From the NCBI RefSeq assembly GCF_002104995.1, contig NW_024468372.1, forward strand, positions 1-29,549: 29,549 nucleotides of DNA, written 5' to 3'. Of this stretch, positions 18,614 through 28,539 are shown one piece after another. Numbering within the stretch: the first letter of the stretch is position 1; the number at the start of each line of letters is the position of its first letter. The notes beneath the pieces are model-generated. The model was not told the DNA's origin. It did no database searches and saw only the letters and a list, made by a program, of their open reading frames with translations. The translations under genes and the position numbers were made by a program. This DNA is from Linderina pennispora. Lineage: Eukaryota; Kickxellomycota; Kickxellomycetes; Kickxellales; Kickxellaceae.

Positions 18614-20182
18614 TCAGTTTGACAGCAAAGAACCAGCTTCAAGCTCATCGCTGACCAGTGCAGCGTCGGGGGCCGGCTCCTCGTGGTTCTTGAGGCGCTC
18701 CAAGGCATGCCTGACCTCCGCCTTCCAGTCAACCCACATGTAAATGTAAGTAATTTGCAGGGCAGACGAAATCATAATGCCAATACACAGGCCCCACCAC
18801 AGACCAACAGCCTGCATGTGGTATGGGCCGTAGCCTAGGTAGAGCGCGATGGGGACAGCGCACAAGTAGAACCCAACTATATAGATGTTGGCACTGATCT
18901 TCTGGCGGCCAAGGCCGCGCAGAATGGCGCCCAGGATGGCATTCAGGCCATCGCAGATGAGGAACGTGCATGCAACAGGCATCAGTTTGGCTGTCTCGCG
19001 AGCGACATTTGGGTCCGAGGTGTAGACCGAGGTCCAGAAGTCGCCAAAGAACACCAAAAACATGGTGCCGGTCATGCCGACCATAATTGACGCGATGATG
19101 GACACATCGGCAGCAATGCGCGCCTGGCGCGGCTTTGCAGCACCGATCAGGTTGCCGATGCGCGGGCTGGCACCGAATCCCAGTGCATTGCTAAACTGGA
19201 AGATCAGACCGACAGAGTTGAGCATAATGGCCTGGCCAGCAAGCTGGTTGGCGCCAAAGTACGAGGCACCGATGGTCAAAAGCTCGAATCCGACCCACTC
19301 GGCACACACGGTAATGACGGCAGGGATTGCAAACCGGTAGTACTGGGACATGTTGCGGAAAGCACGGCGTGTCCATCCACCCCAGGTCTCGGCGGCGCTG
19401 GAGCGGCGCGCGTAAATCAGGATACCAGTGAACAGCAGCCAGTTGGATATGACGTTGACGATCGGTGCACCGACAAACCCGATTCCGTAGGTCTTTGAGC
19501 GAACAAAGAAGAAGTTGTTGAACCAGTGGATTGGCGCGATAATCATCACAACCACAGTGCCAGCGCGCATAATCTCCTGTGCCTGAAGATAGCGCTTGAA
19601 GGCTTCGAACATGGACCACGGCCAGACGCCCAGAATCTGGATCCGCAGGTACATGCCGGCCAGGCTCGCAATCTCAGGATCCTGGCGCAGAAGCAGCAGA
19701 ATGTCCTTGGCAAACCACAGAACCGGAGAGACAATGAATAGATGGGTTGTGACGGCGATGATGCCGCGCTGGAAATGGAATCCCACTAACCGCTTGTCGC
19801 GCGACGCTGTGAAGGCTGTGGAACAGAACGTGTCCATGGCGGACACCAGGCCGATAGACGGCGCCAGCGCAAGAATGCCCATGCATGTCACCGACAGAGA
19901 CATGGCAGCCAGCTGCTTTGCGCCGAGGTGGCTGACTGACATGACGTTTACAAAGAAGAACGACGATTGCAGCATCATGGTCAGGATGACCAGCGACGAC
20001 GACGACGCCATCCATTTCGTCTCGCCCTTGGCCACGGCCAGCCATGGCGAGGTGGTGTCATGTTTGGAGATCTCGAGGCTGGTAGCAGATGGCGATGTGC
20101 TGAGGAGCGGTGTTGTCTCGCCGCTGTTGTGTGCTGTAGGGGCAGCAGACTCGAGGTCTGATGGGCGGGGCTGCGCGGTCAT
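18614..20182 (-). CDS. MATE-family multidrug/toxin antiporter, paralog 4
   Basis: A 522-residue, intronless, unbroken ORF, the most divergent of the four. The tail has E-T-T-P-L-L (22-27). Core motifs: S-H-L-G-A-K-Q-L, D-T-F-C-S-T-A-F-T-A-S (117-127), F-Q-R-G-I-I-A-V, C-A-E-W-V-G-F-E (glutamate at 300), P-R-I-G-N-L-I-G-A-A and L-R-G-L-G-R-Q-K. The C-terminal helix ends W-K-A-E-V-R-x-A-L-E-R, equivalent to the D-x-E-V-x-R segment of the others. The TATA box is 143 bases upstream, followed by a CT-rich stretch (20284-20253). It is the first gene of the array in transcription order but does not look co-transcribed. Substrate unknown. Confidence 0.95.
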   Translation of the reverse strand: MTAQPRPSDLESAAPTAHNSGETTPLLSTSPSATSLEISKHDTTSPWLAVAKGETKWMASSSSLVILTMMLQSSFFFVNVMSVSHLGAKQLAAMSLSVTCMGILALAPSIGLVSAMDTFCSTAFTASRDKRLVGFHFQRGIIAVTTHLFIVSPVLWFAKDILLLLRQDPEIASLAGMYLRIQILGVWPWSMFEAFKRYLQAQEIMRAGTVVVMIIAPIHWFNNFFFVRSKTYGIGFVGAPIVNVISNWLLFTGILIYARRSSAAETWGGWTRRAFRNMSQYYRFAIPAVITVCAEWVGFELLTIGASYFGANQLAGQAIMLNSVGLIFQFSNALGFGASPRIGNLIGAAKPRQARIAADVSIIASIMVGMTGTMFLVFFGDFWTSVYTSDPNVARETAKLMPVACTFLICDGLNAILGAILRGLGRQKISANIYIVGFYLCAVPIALYLGYGPYHMQAVGLWWGLCIGIMISSALQITYIYMWVDWKAEVRHALERLKNHEEPAPDAALVSDELEAGSLLSN

Positions 20183-20324
20183 TGTTGTCTGTGGGTACCC
20201 TCCTGCAGTCCGAAATGAAAAAATATCGGCGATGTGAAGGTATTAAATGACGCAAAAATCGGAACAAAAGAGGGAAAAAGGAGTAATTGCAGGTTTGTGC
20301 TGCCGCCAGAGGGTGTACCTTGCG

Positions 20325-20331
20325 CTTTATA
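20325..20331 (-). promoter_or_regulatory. TATA box of MATE paralog 4
   Basis: TATAAAG on the minus strand, about 143 bases before the ATG at 20182, with a CT-rich leader between them. Confidence 0.5.
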
Positions 20332-20715
20332 GCTATCGAGAGGCTAAAACTCCTGCGCGGTCTGGGTGCGGCCTCCCTAAAGGCAATCCCTAGGGCGGTG
20401 CGCGAGCAGAACGGACAAATTATATGGCGCAAACAAATTTCCGTCTGGCCGCAGCGCTCCTCTACGGCTTGCTCGTGTCCAATGCAATTGTGCCTTTGAA
20501 CCCAAAAAAAATCCCATTCGGTGCTGCAAATGGCAAGTAAAAGCAGACGCAGTGGTCAGTTGTTGCGGCCAGAGCGCGCTTGCGCGCCTCAGCAGCAGAT
20601 CCACTCCCCTGCCGTGAGAAAGCGACATCCATTAAATTGGCCCCCCGGTAATTGTCCATGACACATTAACAGCATATGTGATTCACGGCAGTGCAGCGCT
20701 GTAGCAGACACGTCT

Positions 20716-21042
20716 TCATGGCGCAAATCCCCGAGCTGCTCCGTCTACTACACCTGGCCATCGGAGGCGGTCTACTGGAGAGGGGTCGCAGGGCAATGCC
20801 AAGGGCGTTTCGGGTTTCTGGCCCAGGCGGAACTGTCCATCAGAAAGCGGGTGTCTGTCGGGCGCTGTGACGACTCGGGGACGCATCCGCAGCGCCATGA
20901 CATTTGTAAGCTGGATCAACAGACTCTGCAGTATGTCAAATGACTGCTGTGATGCATATGCTAGAGACAAGGCAAACCCAGCGCCGTCCACACCGCTACC
21001 ATTGGCCTGTCCATGAGCCTGGTGAAGGGGGTCAAGCTGCAT
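20716..21042 (-). CDS. Hypothetical small protein, 108 residues
   Basis: An ATG at 21042 opens an unbroken 108-codon frame ending in TGA at 20716-20718. The product has a polar N-terminus, an amphipathic-looking stretch (Q-S-F-D-I-L-Q-S-L-L-I-Q-L) and a Pro-rich C-terminus. I recognise no family. It lies in the 945-base gap between MATE paralog 4 and mL41. The plus strand is also open over part of it, so coding status is uncertain. Confidence 0.3.
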   Translation of the reverse strand: MQLDPLHQAHGQANGSGVDGAGFALSLAYASQQSFDILQSLLIQLTNVMALRMRPRVVTAPDRHPLSDGQFRLGQKPETPLALPCDPSPVDRLRWPGVVDGAARGFAP

Positions 21043-21127
21043 CCGATGCTGGCTTTTGTCCTGCTTTCGATGAATACGCGTGTTTACAGAAAAAATGATG
21101 CTGCTGTTTATTTGCTGTCTACATTGC

Positions 21128-21393
21128 TCACGAGTCCTTGGCGAACAGCTCGGGCTTGGGCGGATCGATCTTGAACTTGTCTGAGCGGTGCGACACGTAT
21201 GCCTGGAGCTCGCAGTTGGACAGATCGGGCACCACGTACGTGCGCACCTTGTTCAGATCAACGACGTAGTTGCCGTGCTTTGTGTGCTGTCCCATCGAGC
21301 CTGTGCGGTTACCCTTGTAAAAGTTGCGGCCCTGCTTCGACGTCATGACCCGCGCTTCGCACCACGGAAAATACCCTTGATAACCTGCTGCAT
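21128..21393 (-). CDS. MRPL27: Mitochondrial large-subunit ribosomal protein mL41 (MRPL27 family)
   Basis: Component of the mitochondrial ribosome large subunit. The segment F-Y-K-G-N-R-T-G-S-M-G-Q-H-T-K-H-G-N-Y followed by K-V-R-T-Y-V-V-P-D-L and an L-x-A-Y-V-S block is diagnostic of the mL41 family. The ATG at 21393-21391 gives a basic N-terminus, M-Q-Q-V-I-K-G-I-F-R-G-A-K-R, suited to a mitochondrial targeting signal, but one base is missing near 21348 before T-S-K-Q-G. With that repaired the protein would be 88 residues, slightly short for the family. Head to head with NOG2. Confidence 0.88.
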
Positions 21394-21686
21394 CGTCGCC
21401 ACCCGAAATTATTGTGTAAGAAAAAGGGTTGAATTGAGTGCGTGTAGGACTGAAAAGACCGCCGTATTTCTTCACGCTGAGATAAACCCGCCACGCTCGC
21501 AGGGAGGGGCTGATTACTGATCTAATCGATTATCTGAAAAAGTTGTCGAAAAAATACCCAAAAAAAGTCCTGCAGTTTGTGGTCGCTCCGTTGTATCCGC
21601 CCCACACGCCCCGCCCAACAGCTCTCTTCTGCTTGCTCGCTCACACTCTGAACAACATCATTCACTACTAGTACTATCTGACAGCC
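21394..21686. promoter_or_regulatory. Shared promoter region of mL41 and NOG2
   Basis: A 293-base gap between two diverging start codons. It contains AT-rich sequence around 21505-21570 and a pyrimidine-rich leader before NOG2 (21597-21660). No specific operator is recognised. Confidence 0.5.
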
Positions 21687-23802
21687 ATGGGAGTGCAAAA
21701 GAAGGAGGCGTATAAGCCCAACAAGGTTCCGGGGAACCTCAAGCTCAAGGGCGAGAACTTTTACCGCGACCGCAAGAAGGTGCAGTACATCAACATGCTC
21801 AAGGGCGGCAAGGCCAAGTACGACAGCAAGGGCAACCTGCTCAAGGCAGCGCCGTTCCAGTCGCGGGAGGCCGGGCCAGCGCGCATTGAGCCCAACCGCA
21901 AGTGGTTCGGCAACACGCGCGTGATCGGACAGAAGGCGCTGGAGGAGTTCCGCGAGCAGATGGCGACCAAGATCAACGATCCGTACCAGGTGCTCATGCG
22001 GGCGCAGCAAGCTGCCGACCAGTCTGCTGCACGACAACACAAAGATCGGGCGTGTCAACATGCTGCAGACCGAGGCCTTTGGCGACACATTCGGACCTAA
22101 GGCGCAGCGCAAGCGGCCCAAGCTCAGCTTTGAGGACTTTGAGCAGATGGCGACACGCATTACGGACTCGAACGACAACTACGACCACAAGAAGGACACC
22201 AACCTGCTGGCCAACAAGCAGAGCGACTACACCGATGCCGCCCGCGACTGGTACTTCAACGCCGGTACGTCGAAGCGTATCTGGAACGAGCTGTACAAGG
22301 TGGTGGACTCGTCGGATGTCATCCTCCACGTGCTGGATGCCCGCGATCCGCTGGGCACCCGCTGCCGGCACGTCGAGAAGTACCTGAAGGCTGAGGCGCC
22401 GCACAAGCACTTGGTGTTTGTGCTCAACAAGGTCGATCTGGTGCCGACGTGGGTCACGGCGCGCTGGGTCAAGGTGCTGTCGCGCGAGTACCCGACGCTG
22501 GCGTTCCACGCCAGCATCAACCACTCGTTCGGCAAGGGCTCGCTGATCCAGCTGCTGCGCCAGTTCTCGCGCCTGCACTCGGACCAGAAGCAGATCAGCG
22601 TGGGTCTGATCGGATACCCGAACACGGGCAAGAGCTCGATCATCAACACGCTGCGGCAAAAGAAGGTGTGCAACGTCGCACCGATTCCCGGAGAGACCCA
22701 AGGTCTGGCAGTACATCACCCTGATGCGGCGCATCTACTTGATCGACTGCCCCGGAATCGTGCAGTTCTCGTCCAGCGACACCGACGTCGACATTGTGCT
22801 CAAGGGCTCGATCCGTACGAGAGCCTGCTCAGCCCCGAGGACTACATCCCCGAGATCCTCAACCGCGTGCGCCCGAGTACATCCGGCGCCACTACAACAT
22901 CGAGAACTGGGCCGATGCCAACGACTTCCTTGGCGAGCTGGCCAAGGTCACCGGTAAGCTCAACAAGGGCGGCGAGCCCGATCTCCATGTCGTCTCCAAG
23001 ATGGTCCATCAACGACTGGCTGCGCGGCCGTCTGCCGCACTACAAGGCGCCGACCGAGTACGCCGAGCCGCTGGCCGACTACGTGAAGAAGTCGGAGGAG
23101 ACCGCCGAGTCGGCTGTTGAGAAGCAGACTGAGCAGGTGTCCGCTGACGAGGAGGTCGATGCGGAGGAGCCCGAGGAGGAGGTTGAGGAGGAGGTCGTTG
23201 CTCGCCACCACAAGGTCAACGTGACGCAAAAGTTCAGCAAGATCCCGGTTGTTGCCGAGTACCTGCCAGTTGATCTCGAGGGCGACAAGGAGCTGCGGCA
23301 GTCGGAGCGCGACATGGGCTCAGACAGCGAGGCAGAGAACGAAAAGTCCAACAAGCGCAAGAAATCCGACAAGGACTCGGACAAGAAGAGCAAGAAGGCC
23401 AAGCGCGCTGCGGGCGAGGAGAACGACAACGAGCCGGACTGGGATGAGGTGTTCCAGAGCGTCGTTGGTGAGGAGGCTGATGCTATTGACTCGGAGCTCG
23501 AGTCTGGCTTCTCGTCGTCTGACAATGACGACAACGAGAAGAGCGATGATGAGGAGGAGGCCACTGATGCCGAGGAAGCCCAGCCCGCGCCGGCGGAGGA
23601 TGGGTCCGAGGAGGAGAACCCGCGGAAGAAGCGCAAGGCACCGCGTATGACCACCAACAAGATGAAGATCGGCAAGCACTACTACCCAGATGCCAACATC
23701 AAGAACAAGAACCGCAACAAGGTGCGCCCCGGTGGCCCCCCGACGCCATGGTCAAGCGCATGCGCAAAACCAGGATCGTGGACCGTGTCCAAGAAGAAGT
23801 AG
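21687..23802 (+). CDS. NOG2: Nucleolar GTP-binding protein 2, circularly permuted GTPase
   Basis: NOG2/Nug2 is a 60S ribosome-assembly GTPase that acts in the nucleolus and nucleoplasm. The start M-G-V-Q-K-K-E and a basic NGP1NT-type domain with N-F-Y-R-D-R-K-K-V come first. The G motifs then follow in permuted order: D-A-R-D-P and N-K-V-D (G4, near 22428), then G-Y-P-N-T-G-K-S-S (G1/P-loop, near 22615) and D-C-P-G (G3, near 22745). A long acidic and Lys-rich C-terminal tail with K-K-R-K clusters follows. Single-base breaks lie near 22001 (extra G), 22701 (extra C), 22817 (missing base), 22873 (CCC for CCCC) and 23003 (extra C), and probably near 23740. Every intervening block matches the family in one of the frames. 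No intron is needed. About 700 residues if repaired. Confidence 0.93.
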
Positions 23803-24072
23803 TTCCTCAAAAACCAAGCTCCGTTTCCGCAATATATACCCGCTCTTTTTCAATATGCAATCGATTGGCCAGTGGGCAGATCGGCGGTGCATGGGTCCAG
23901 CGAAGTCCCAAAAAATTCATGGACGTGCGCATGGATTGTCACCTGAATCGTGGGGGCTGGGCGGACGGTGGCTGCCCGGCTGACTGGCCTGAGGCACGCC
24001 TCATGCGCCTTTCTCCTTCAAATCCCCTACTTTCGTACGCCTTTATTCTGTATTGTCAACAAGTAGTTAGCC

Positions 24073-25259
24073 ATGGCACCCAGCGTAAGTGTTCGGGCAG
24101 CGAGCGAGGCAAGGAGCCAGAGTGCACGCATTGCTCTGAATTTTCAAGGCCCACTCATGCAAACGGTATCCTGTAGGTATCCTTCATATTCAACCCAAAC
24201 ACGCATGCGCAGTCGGTGTGGGAAAAGGTAAGCGCTGCAGGGCAGATCCAAGCACCAGCAAAAACCGGCCCCAGTGAATACCTCACACTCACCGTACACT
24301 CCAACACGGACCGTTTCTAGCTCAGACCGCACGCAGAGAAAGAGGCTAGCCGGCATAAAATGGGTGGCCAAGCCAACCAAGCGTGCCGGCCACGCCGCGA
24401 ACTGGCCTACGCCAGCATCTTCAGCGACCACTGCACAGTGGTGGTAGCTATTGGCGGCGACGGCCTCTTGCACGAAGTAGTCAACGGATACATGGACGCC
24501 CACGGCAAGCAGTCCGGTGCCGCCATTGCAGTGATCCCTGCCGGCACCGGCAACGACTTCGTCCGGTCCTTTCCGAAGGCCGCCTGCGGTGCCGGCGCCC
24601 GGCGATATCCTGGATCTGATCTTGAATGACCAGCGTGTGAGAGTCGATATTGGCAAGTACAGCTGCACGAGCTCGGCGAGCGTCAGAAGCTCAACTGGTA
24701 CCAGCGGTTATTTTGTCAATGCGGCATCGGTTGGGCTGGGCGGGCATACCGCGATGATGCTGGCGCAGGCGCGGTGGAGAAATAACGTGCCCGGATCCAT
24801 TGCATACCTGGCTCAGGCCGTCAAGACGTATTTTGTCGGACTATCGGGCTCCGCTGGCCAGGTACTCGTTCTGTCTGAAGGATGGTGGCGGGGCATCGCC
24901 TGATATCACAGCCCAAGCTGTTGATTGGCGTCGTAGCCAACGGAAGAGTATTTGCCGGAAACATTGGCATTGACGCAGCTGCGCGTCTCGATGATGGGCT
25001 GCTAAGCTTTGTGTGCATAAAGAACGCCAGTTTGGCACAGGTCCTGGCCAAGGTTGTGCCGGCTGCGCTGCTATCGACGCTATCAAGTGTCCCACCAGCT
25101 TTGGGTGATATAGCGAAAAATGCAGTCAGCGTACACATGGAGGCAGTCGACGAAGACACAGTAGTTATTATTGAGACGGACGGCGAGATTGCCGGCGTGC
25201 TGCCCGCAGACTTTGAGGTAGTGCCGCGGTGTCTCGACATAATTGCACTCGAGTTATAG
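24073..25259 (+). CDS. Small bacterial-type DAGK/YegS lipid kinase, three exons
   Basis: Enzymes with this catalytic domain phosphorylate diacylglycerol, sphingoid bases or related lipids. Exon 1 (24073-24084) encodes M-A-P-S. Exon 2 (24177-24227) encodes V-S-F-I-F-N-P-N, the I-x-N-P start of the domain. Exon 3 starts at 24337 after a CAG acceptor; in that frame T-K-R-A-G-H-A-A precedes G-G-D-G-L-L-H-E-V-V-N-G (about residues 61-72) and I-P-A-G-T-G-N-D-F-V-R-S. Later blocks are Y-F-V-N-A-A-S-V-G-L-G and N-G-R-V-F-A-G-N-I-G-I-D followed by L-D-D-G-L-L. Breaks lie near 24402, 24593 and 24890. At about 330 residues it is the size of bacterial DgkB/YegS and much shorter than typical fungal sphingoid-base kinases. 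The usual GGDGT Thr is Leu here. The substrate cannot be decided. Confidence 0.85.
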
Positions 25260-25399
25260 AATGTTGGTATATATTTTTAGACAGAGATGACAGAAGATTT
25301 GGTAATTAGATGGCGGTAGAGGGTAGTAAGATAAAGATGTCATAACCTATTTAGGATGAAAGGGAAGAACGTGAACTCTGCAATGTGCAAGACAGGGCC

Positions 25400-28300
25400 T
25401 CACTCGTCTGCTTCATCCAGCGGCTCCCTGCGCGTGCTGCGAGGTCCGAGGACAAATGACGACACAAAGCTCCGGGCGCTGTTGTTGTACACCTGCCGGT
25501 ACAAAATCTCCCACCGATCGAGCTTCTCCTCCTCGCTCATCACCAGCGCATCGTTGATTGCGTTGGAAATCGCCCGCGTATCCATTGGGTTGACGCCCAA
25601 TGCACCGCCGCTGAATGCGCCGTACGTGCCGACAAACTCGCTCAGAATTAGTGGCGAGTGCTTCTCGCGCTGGCACAGCACAAATTCGTGCGATGTCAGA
25701 TTCATTACCGTCGCGCAGCGACATGACCATCATTGCGTCAGCAGTAGACAGCAGCGCCAAGTAGTGGGTGTACGGGATGTCTTTGTGGAAGAAGACGACC
25801 GGCTGGTGCTCGATGTTGCCAAACTTGGAGTTGATCCGGTTGACGACATCCATGACTTGCACATGCAGCTCGTTGTGCTCAGCTGTGGTCAGGGCAATCT
25901 GGAATGAACACGGTCTTGGAGGCATACTCTGGATGGTCGTTTAGGAAACATCTCATAGCCAAGCAGCTTTTGGCGCACGCCCTTGACGTAGTCGAGCTTG
26001 TCGCGACCGACTATCAGGTACTTGCCCGCGTACTTTTCCTTCAGGAACTGGATAAGATCGCCCACGGCAACATTGCTCCTACATGGTGGATAATTTGGGA
26101 AGATATTAGATTCGCTGGTTGCTCGGAGACATGGCCGCCAACTGCCCTTGTGCATGCAATAGCTGAAGCACAGGTGACCGTCCTAATTAATGATCGCCGA
26201 TGGCTGCTAATTGGCAGCGGCATTCAGGATTTTGCAAGAGGATTCGCATCAGGCGTGGCCAGGGAGGGGAGGGGAAAGAGACATGTCGTATGTCGGGTTG
26301 CATGCTATCGATGATGGCTGCCTGGCCTTTCATCATCCCTTCTGTTGATTATTGATGGTGGGGAGTGCGGAGCCGCTTACCATTTCTCCTCAACGCTGGC
26401 TGGGTCAAGACCCATGGCATATTGGCCAACGACCACTGGCCCCTTGTCCAGAAACAGGCCGCTCGGCGACCCCTCGACACCAAGAACGCGCTTTGCAGTC
26501 TGAATAAAGTGCCGCTTATATGAAAAGGTCTACATGGAGCGGAACATTCCAAGGATTGTCAGTGTGTGGGTGGGGTATATGTGGAAAGGCCCACAACAGA
26601 TGCTGCGCCCGCAGTACCGTGCCAGAAAAAAAAACAACAGATATGATACAACAGCCAATGTCAGGTTGAGGCATAGCCTTTGTTTTCCTATGGGTGGACA
26701 CAACACAGCAAATCCAAGCCCATGTATGCACCATGGTCATGCCATGCATTATCAGGCTTTAATTAAAAGAGGATAGTCCCCGCCATAGCCATTTAGCGCG
26801 CCTCACGCACTCGTCCTCCTGGTTTCAGGCAATAGGAGAGGGCCTGGCCGTGTTGCCGACAAGAAATCACTCACAGCAAATGCATGTACATATGCCCAAC
26901 ACACTTACCTGCAAGCCGACGAACATCAGCCCCCAGCATCCCCTCAAGGCAGCTCCTTGCGGACATGGAGGCAGCGGAAGATCTCAGGAGCTGGGGAAGG
27001 GGATGTGCAAGAAGAAGCCGACCTTGGCGTGCGGCAGGCGCTCGCGAATCAGCTTGGCAGCAGCATTAAATGATAGTCGTTGACCCAGATGACGTCTCCT
27101 TCGCGGTATATCTCGACAATGCGGTTGGCAAACTTCTGGCAGGTGGACAGTGCTGCCTCATACGCCGATTTCTCCCAGCCGTGCCAGTGCGGCATCTCGG
27201 GCATGATGTAGTGGAAGGCTGGCCACAGAAGCTACATGACAGGGAGTGGCAGCGACACAGCATGGGTTAGCAGACAGAAAGAAAAGGGCCCCAGATCGAT
27301 AGCGCACAGATGCGCTGAAAGAGCATGAAAACTGATAAAGTGCAGATAGCATGGGGAGCGGACACCACCGCTTATCACGGCATCACAGCACACCTGCTGC
27401 GTGCATATGGCCACACGCCAAAGCCTGCGTTTCCTGAAGGAAAAGCCAGGCGCTGGCACGGTGCTGGCGGGTATTAGCGGCACATTGTGTACATTACCTG
27501 CTTGCAGAAGCGGCTGTAGTGGCCCTCGAACTCCTTGTCGCTGACAAACACCGGCACGGTCTCGAACTCATCCAGCAGGCGGCTCGACACGGCGGCCTTG
27601 CGCTCCTCGGACCAGCTGTCGGTGCTGACCCCAATCTCGCCAATCCAGATGCGCTCGGCAAACTGGTCCAGGCTGGCGTTGACGCTGTTGAACAGGCCAA
27701 TGTTGCCGACGTTCATGCTCGACCACAAACTCATCGCTGGTGCCGGGCACTACCGACGGCGACCACGGCATATCGCCGGGCGACACCATCGAGCTGATGT
27801 CGCTGCCACTGCTGCTGCACGTGGTGGAGATGTTGAGCCCCACCAGCGACGCTGTCAGCGCCGGGTCCGCGTGGCCATTTGTATTACCGTTACTCTCGGA
27901 TACTCCGCCATCAAGCCTGCTCCCCACCAGCCCGCGCTGCGATGCTGCGACCTCCTTGGCAGCGCCCGCCAGCGTCGCCGACTGGGCCGCACGCCCCACA
28001 GTCTTGCGTTTTGCCGGACTGCTATGCATGCCGCTCCGCCTTGCCTGCTTCTCGCGCATCAGATCCCGCGTCGCTTTGCGCGAATAATCCAGCGTATTGG
28101 CCGGCGGCGTGTGTGCGCCTGCTGCCTCATCAATGCTGAAGCCCAGCTGCGTCGGGTCCAGCCGCCGCACATGCGGCTGCTCGTCGTGCTCGTCGTGCGG
28201 CGCCAGCCGCGCTGCGTCGCCGTTGGGAGGTGACTCGCCGGGCTCCTTGCGATCGGCGGAACCCGACCGTGAGATCGGCGTCAGCTTGAACGCATTCACC

Positions 28301-28539
28301 GAGAACGACGAGCGCCGCCGGCTGTGCGGCTGCCCGTGGTGGCCCAGCGGCGTTGTGTGTGTGCGGTGGACGCTGCTGCGCCGCCCCTTCCAGACCGAAT
28401 TGCGGCCAGTCGACCCGCTGCGCATGTGCCGGTCGGCCGCTTGCATGGCGTTGCCTGGAGGCGTGCCGTTCTCAGCCGGTTGGTCAAAGTTGACAGAGTA
28501 CGGCGCAAAGAGCGACACCACGAGTACACGCGACTCCAT
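25400..28539 (-). CDS. Trehalose-6-phosphate synthase-like subunit (Tps2/Tsl1 type) without phosphatase domain
   Basis: Four exons: 28539-27498, 27231-26909, 26529-26381 and 26078-25400. The start M-E-S-R-V-L-V-V-S-L-F-A-P-Y is of the Tps2/Tps3/Tsl1 type and lacks the S-N-R-L-P and glycine loop of Tps1. A Ser/Arg-rich linker of about 240 residues follows, then a GT20 domain: N-I-G-L-F-N, E-G-H-Y-S-R-F-C-K, L-L-W-P-A-F-H-Y, N-D-Y-H-L-M, H-I-P-F-P, G-A-D-F-V-G-L-Q, G-R-D-K-L-D-Y-V-K-G, R-D-G-(M)-N-L-T-S-H-E-F and S-P-L-I-L-S-E-F. The stop comes shortly after this domain, and only 140 bases separate it from the next gene, so there is no trehalose-phosphatase domain. About eight single-base breaks occur (for example near 27715, 27068, 25950, 25900 and 25708). 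Probably a regulatory subunit of the trehalose synthase complex; catalytic ability is uncertain. Confidence 0.88.

Larger units (their letters stand above)
20183..21127. other. Intergenic region between MATE paralog 4 and mL41
   Basis: The left 150-250 bases are the promoter of paralog 4. Apart from the hypothetical 108-codon ORF I see nothing in the rest: no tRNA fold, no repeats and no transposon ends. Confidence 0.4.
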
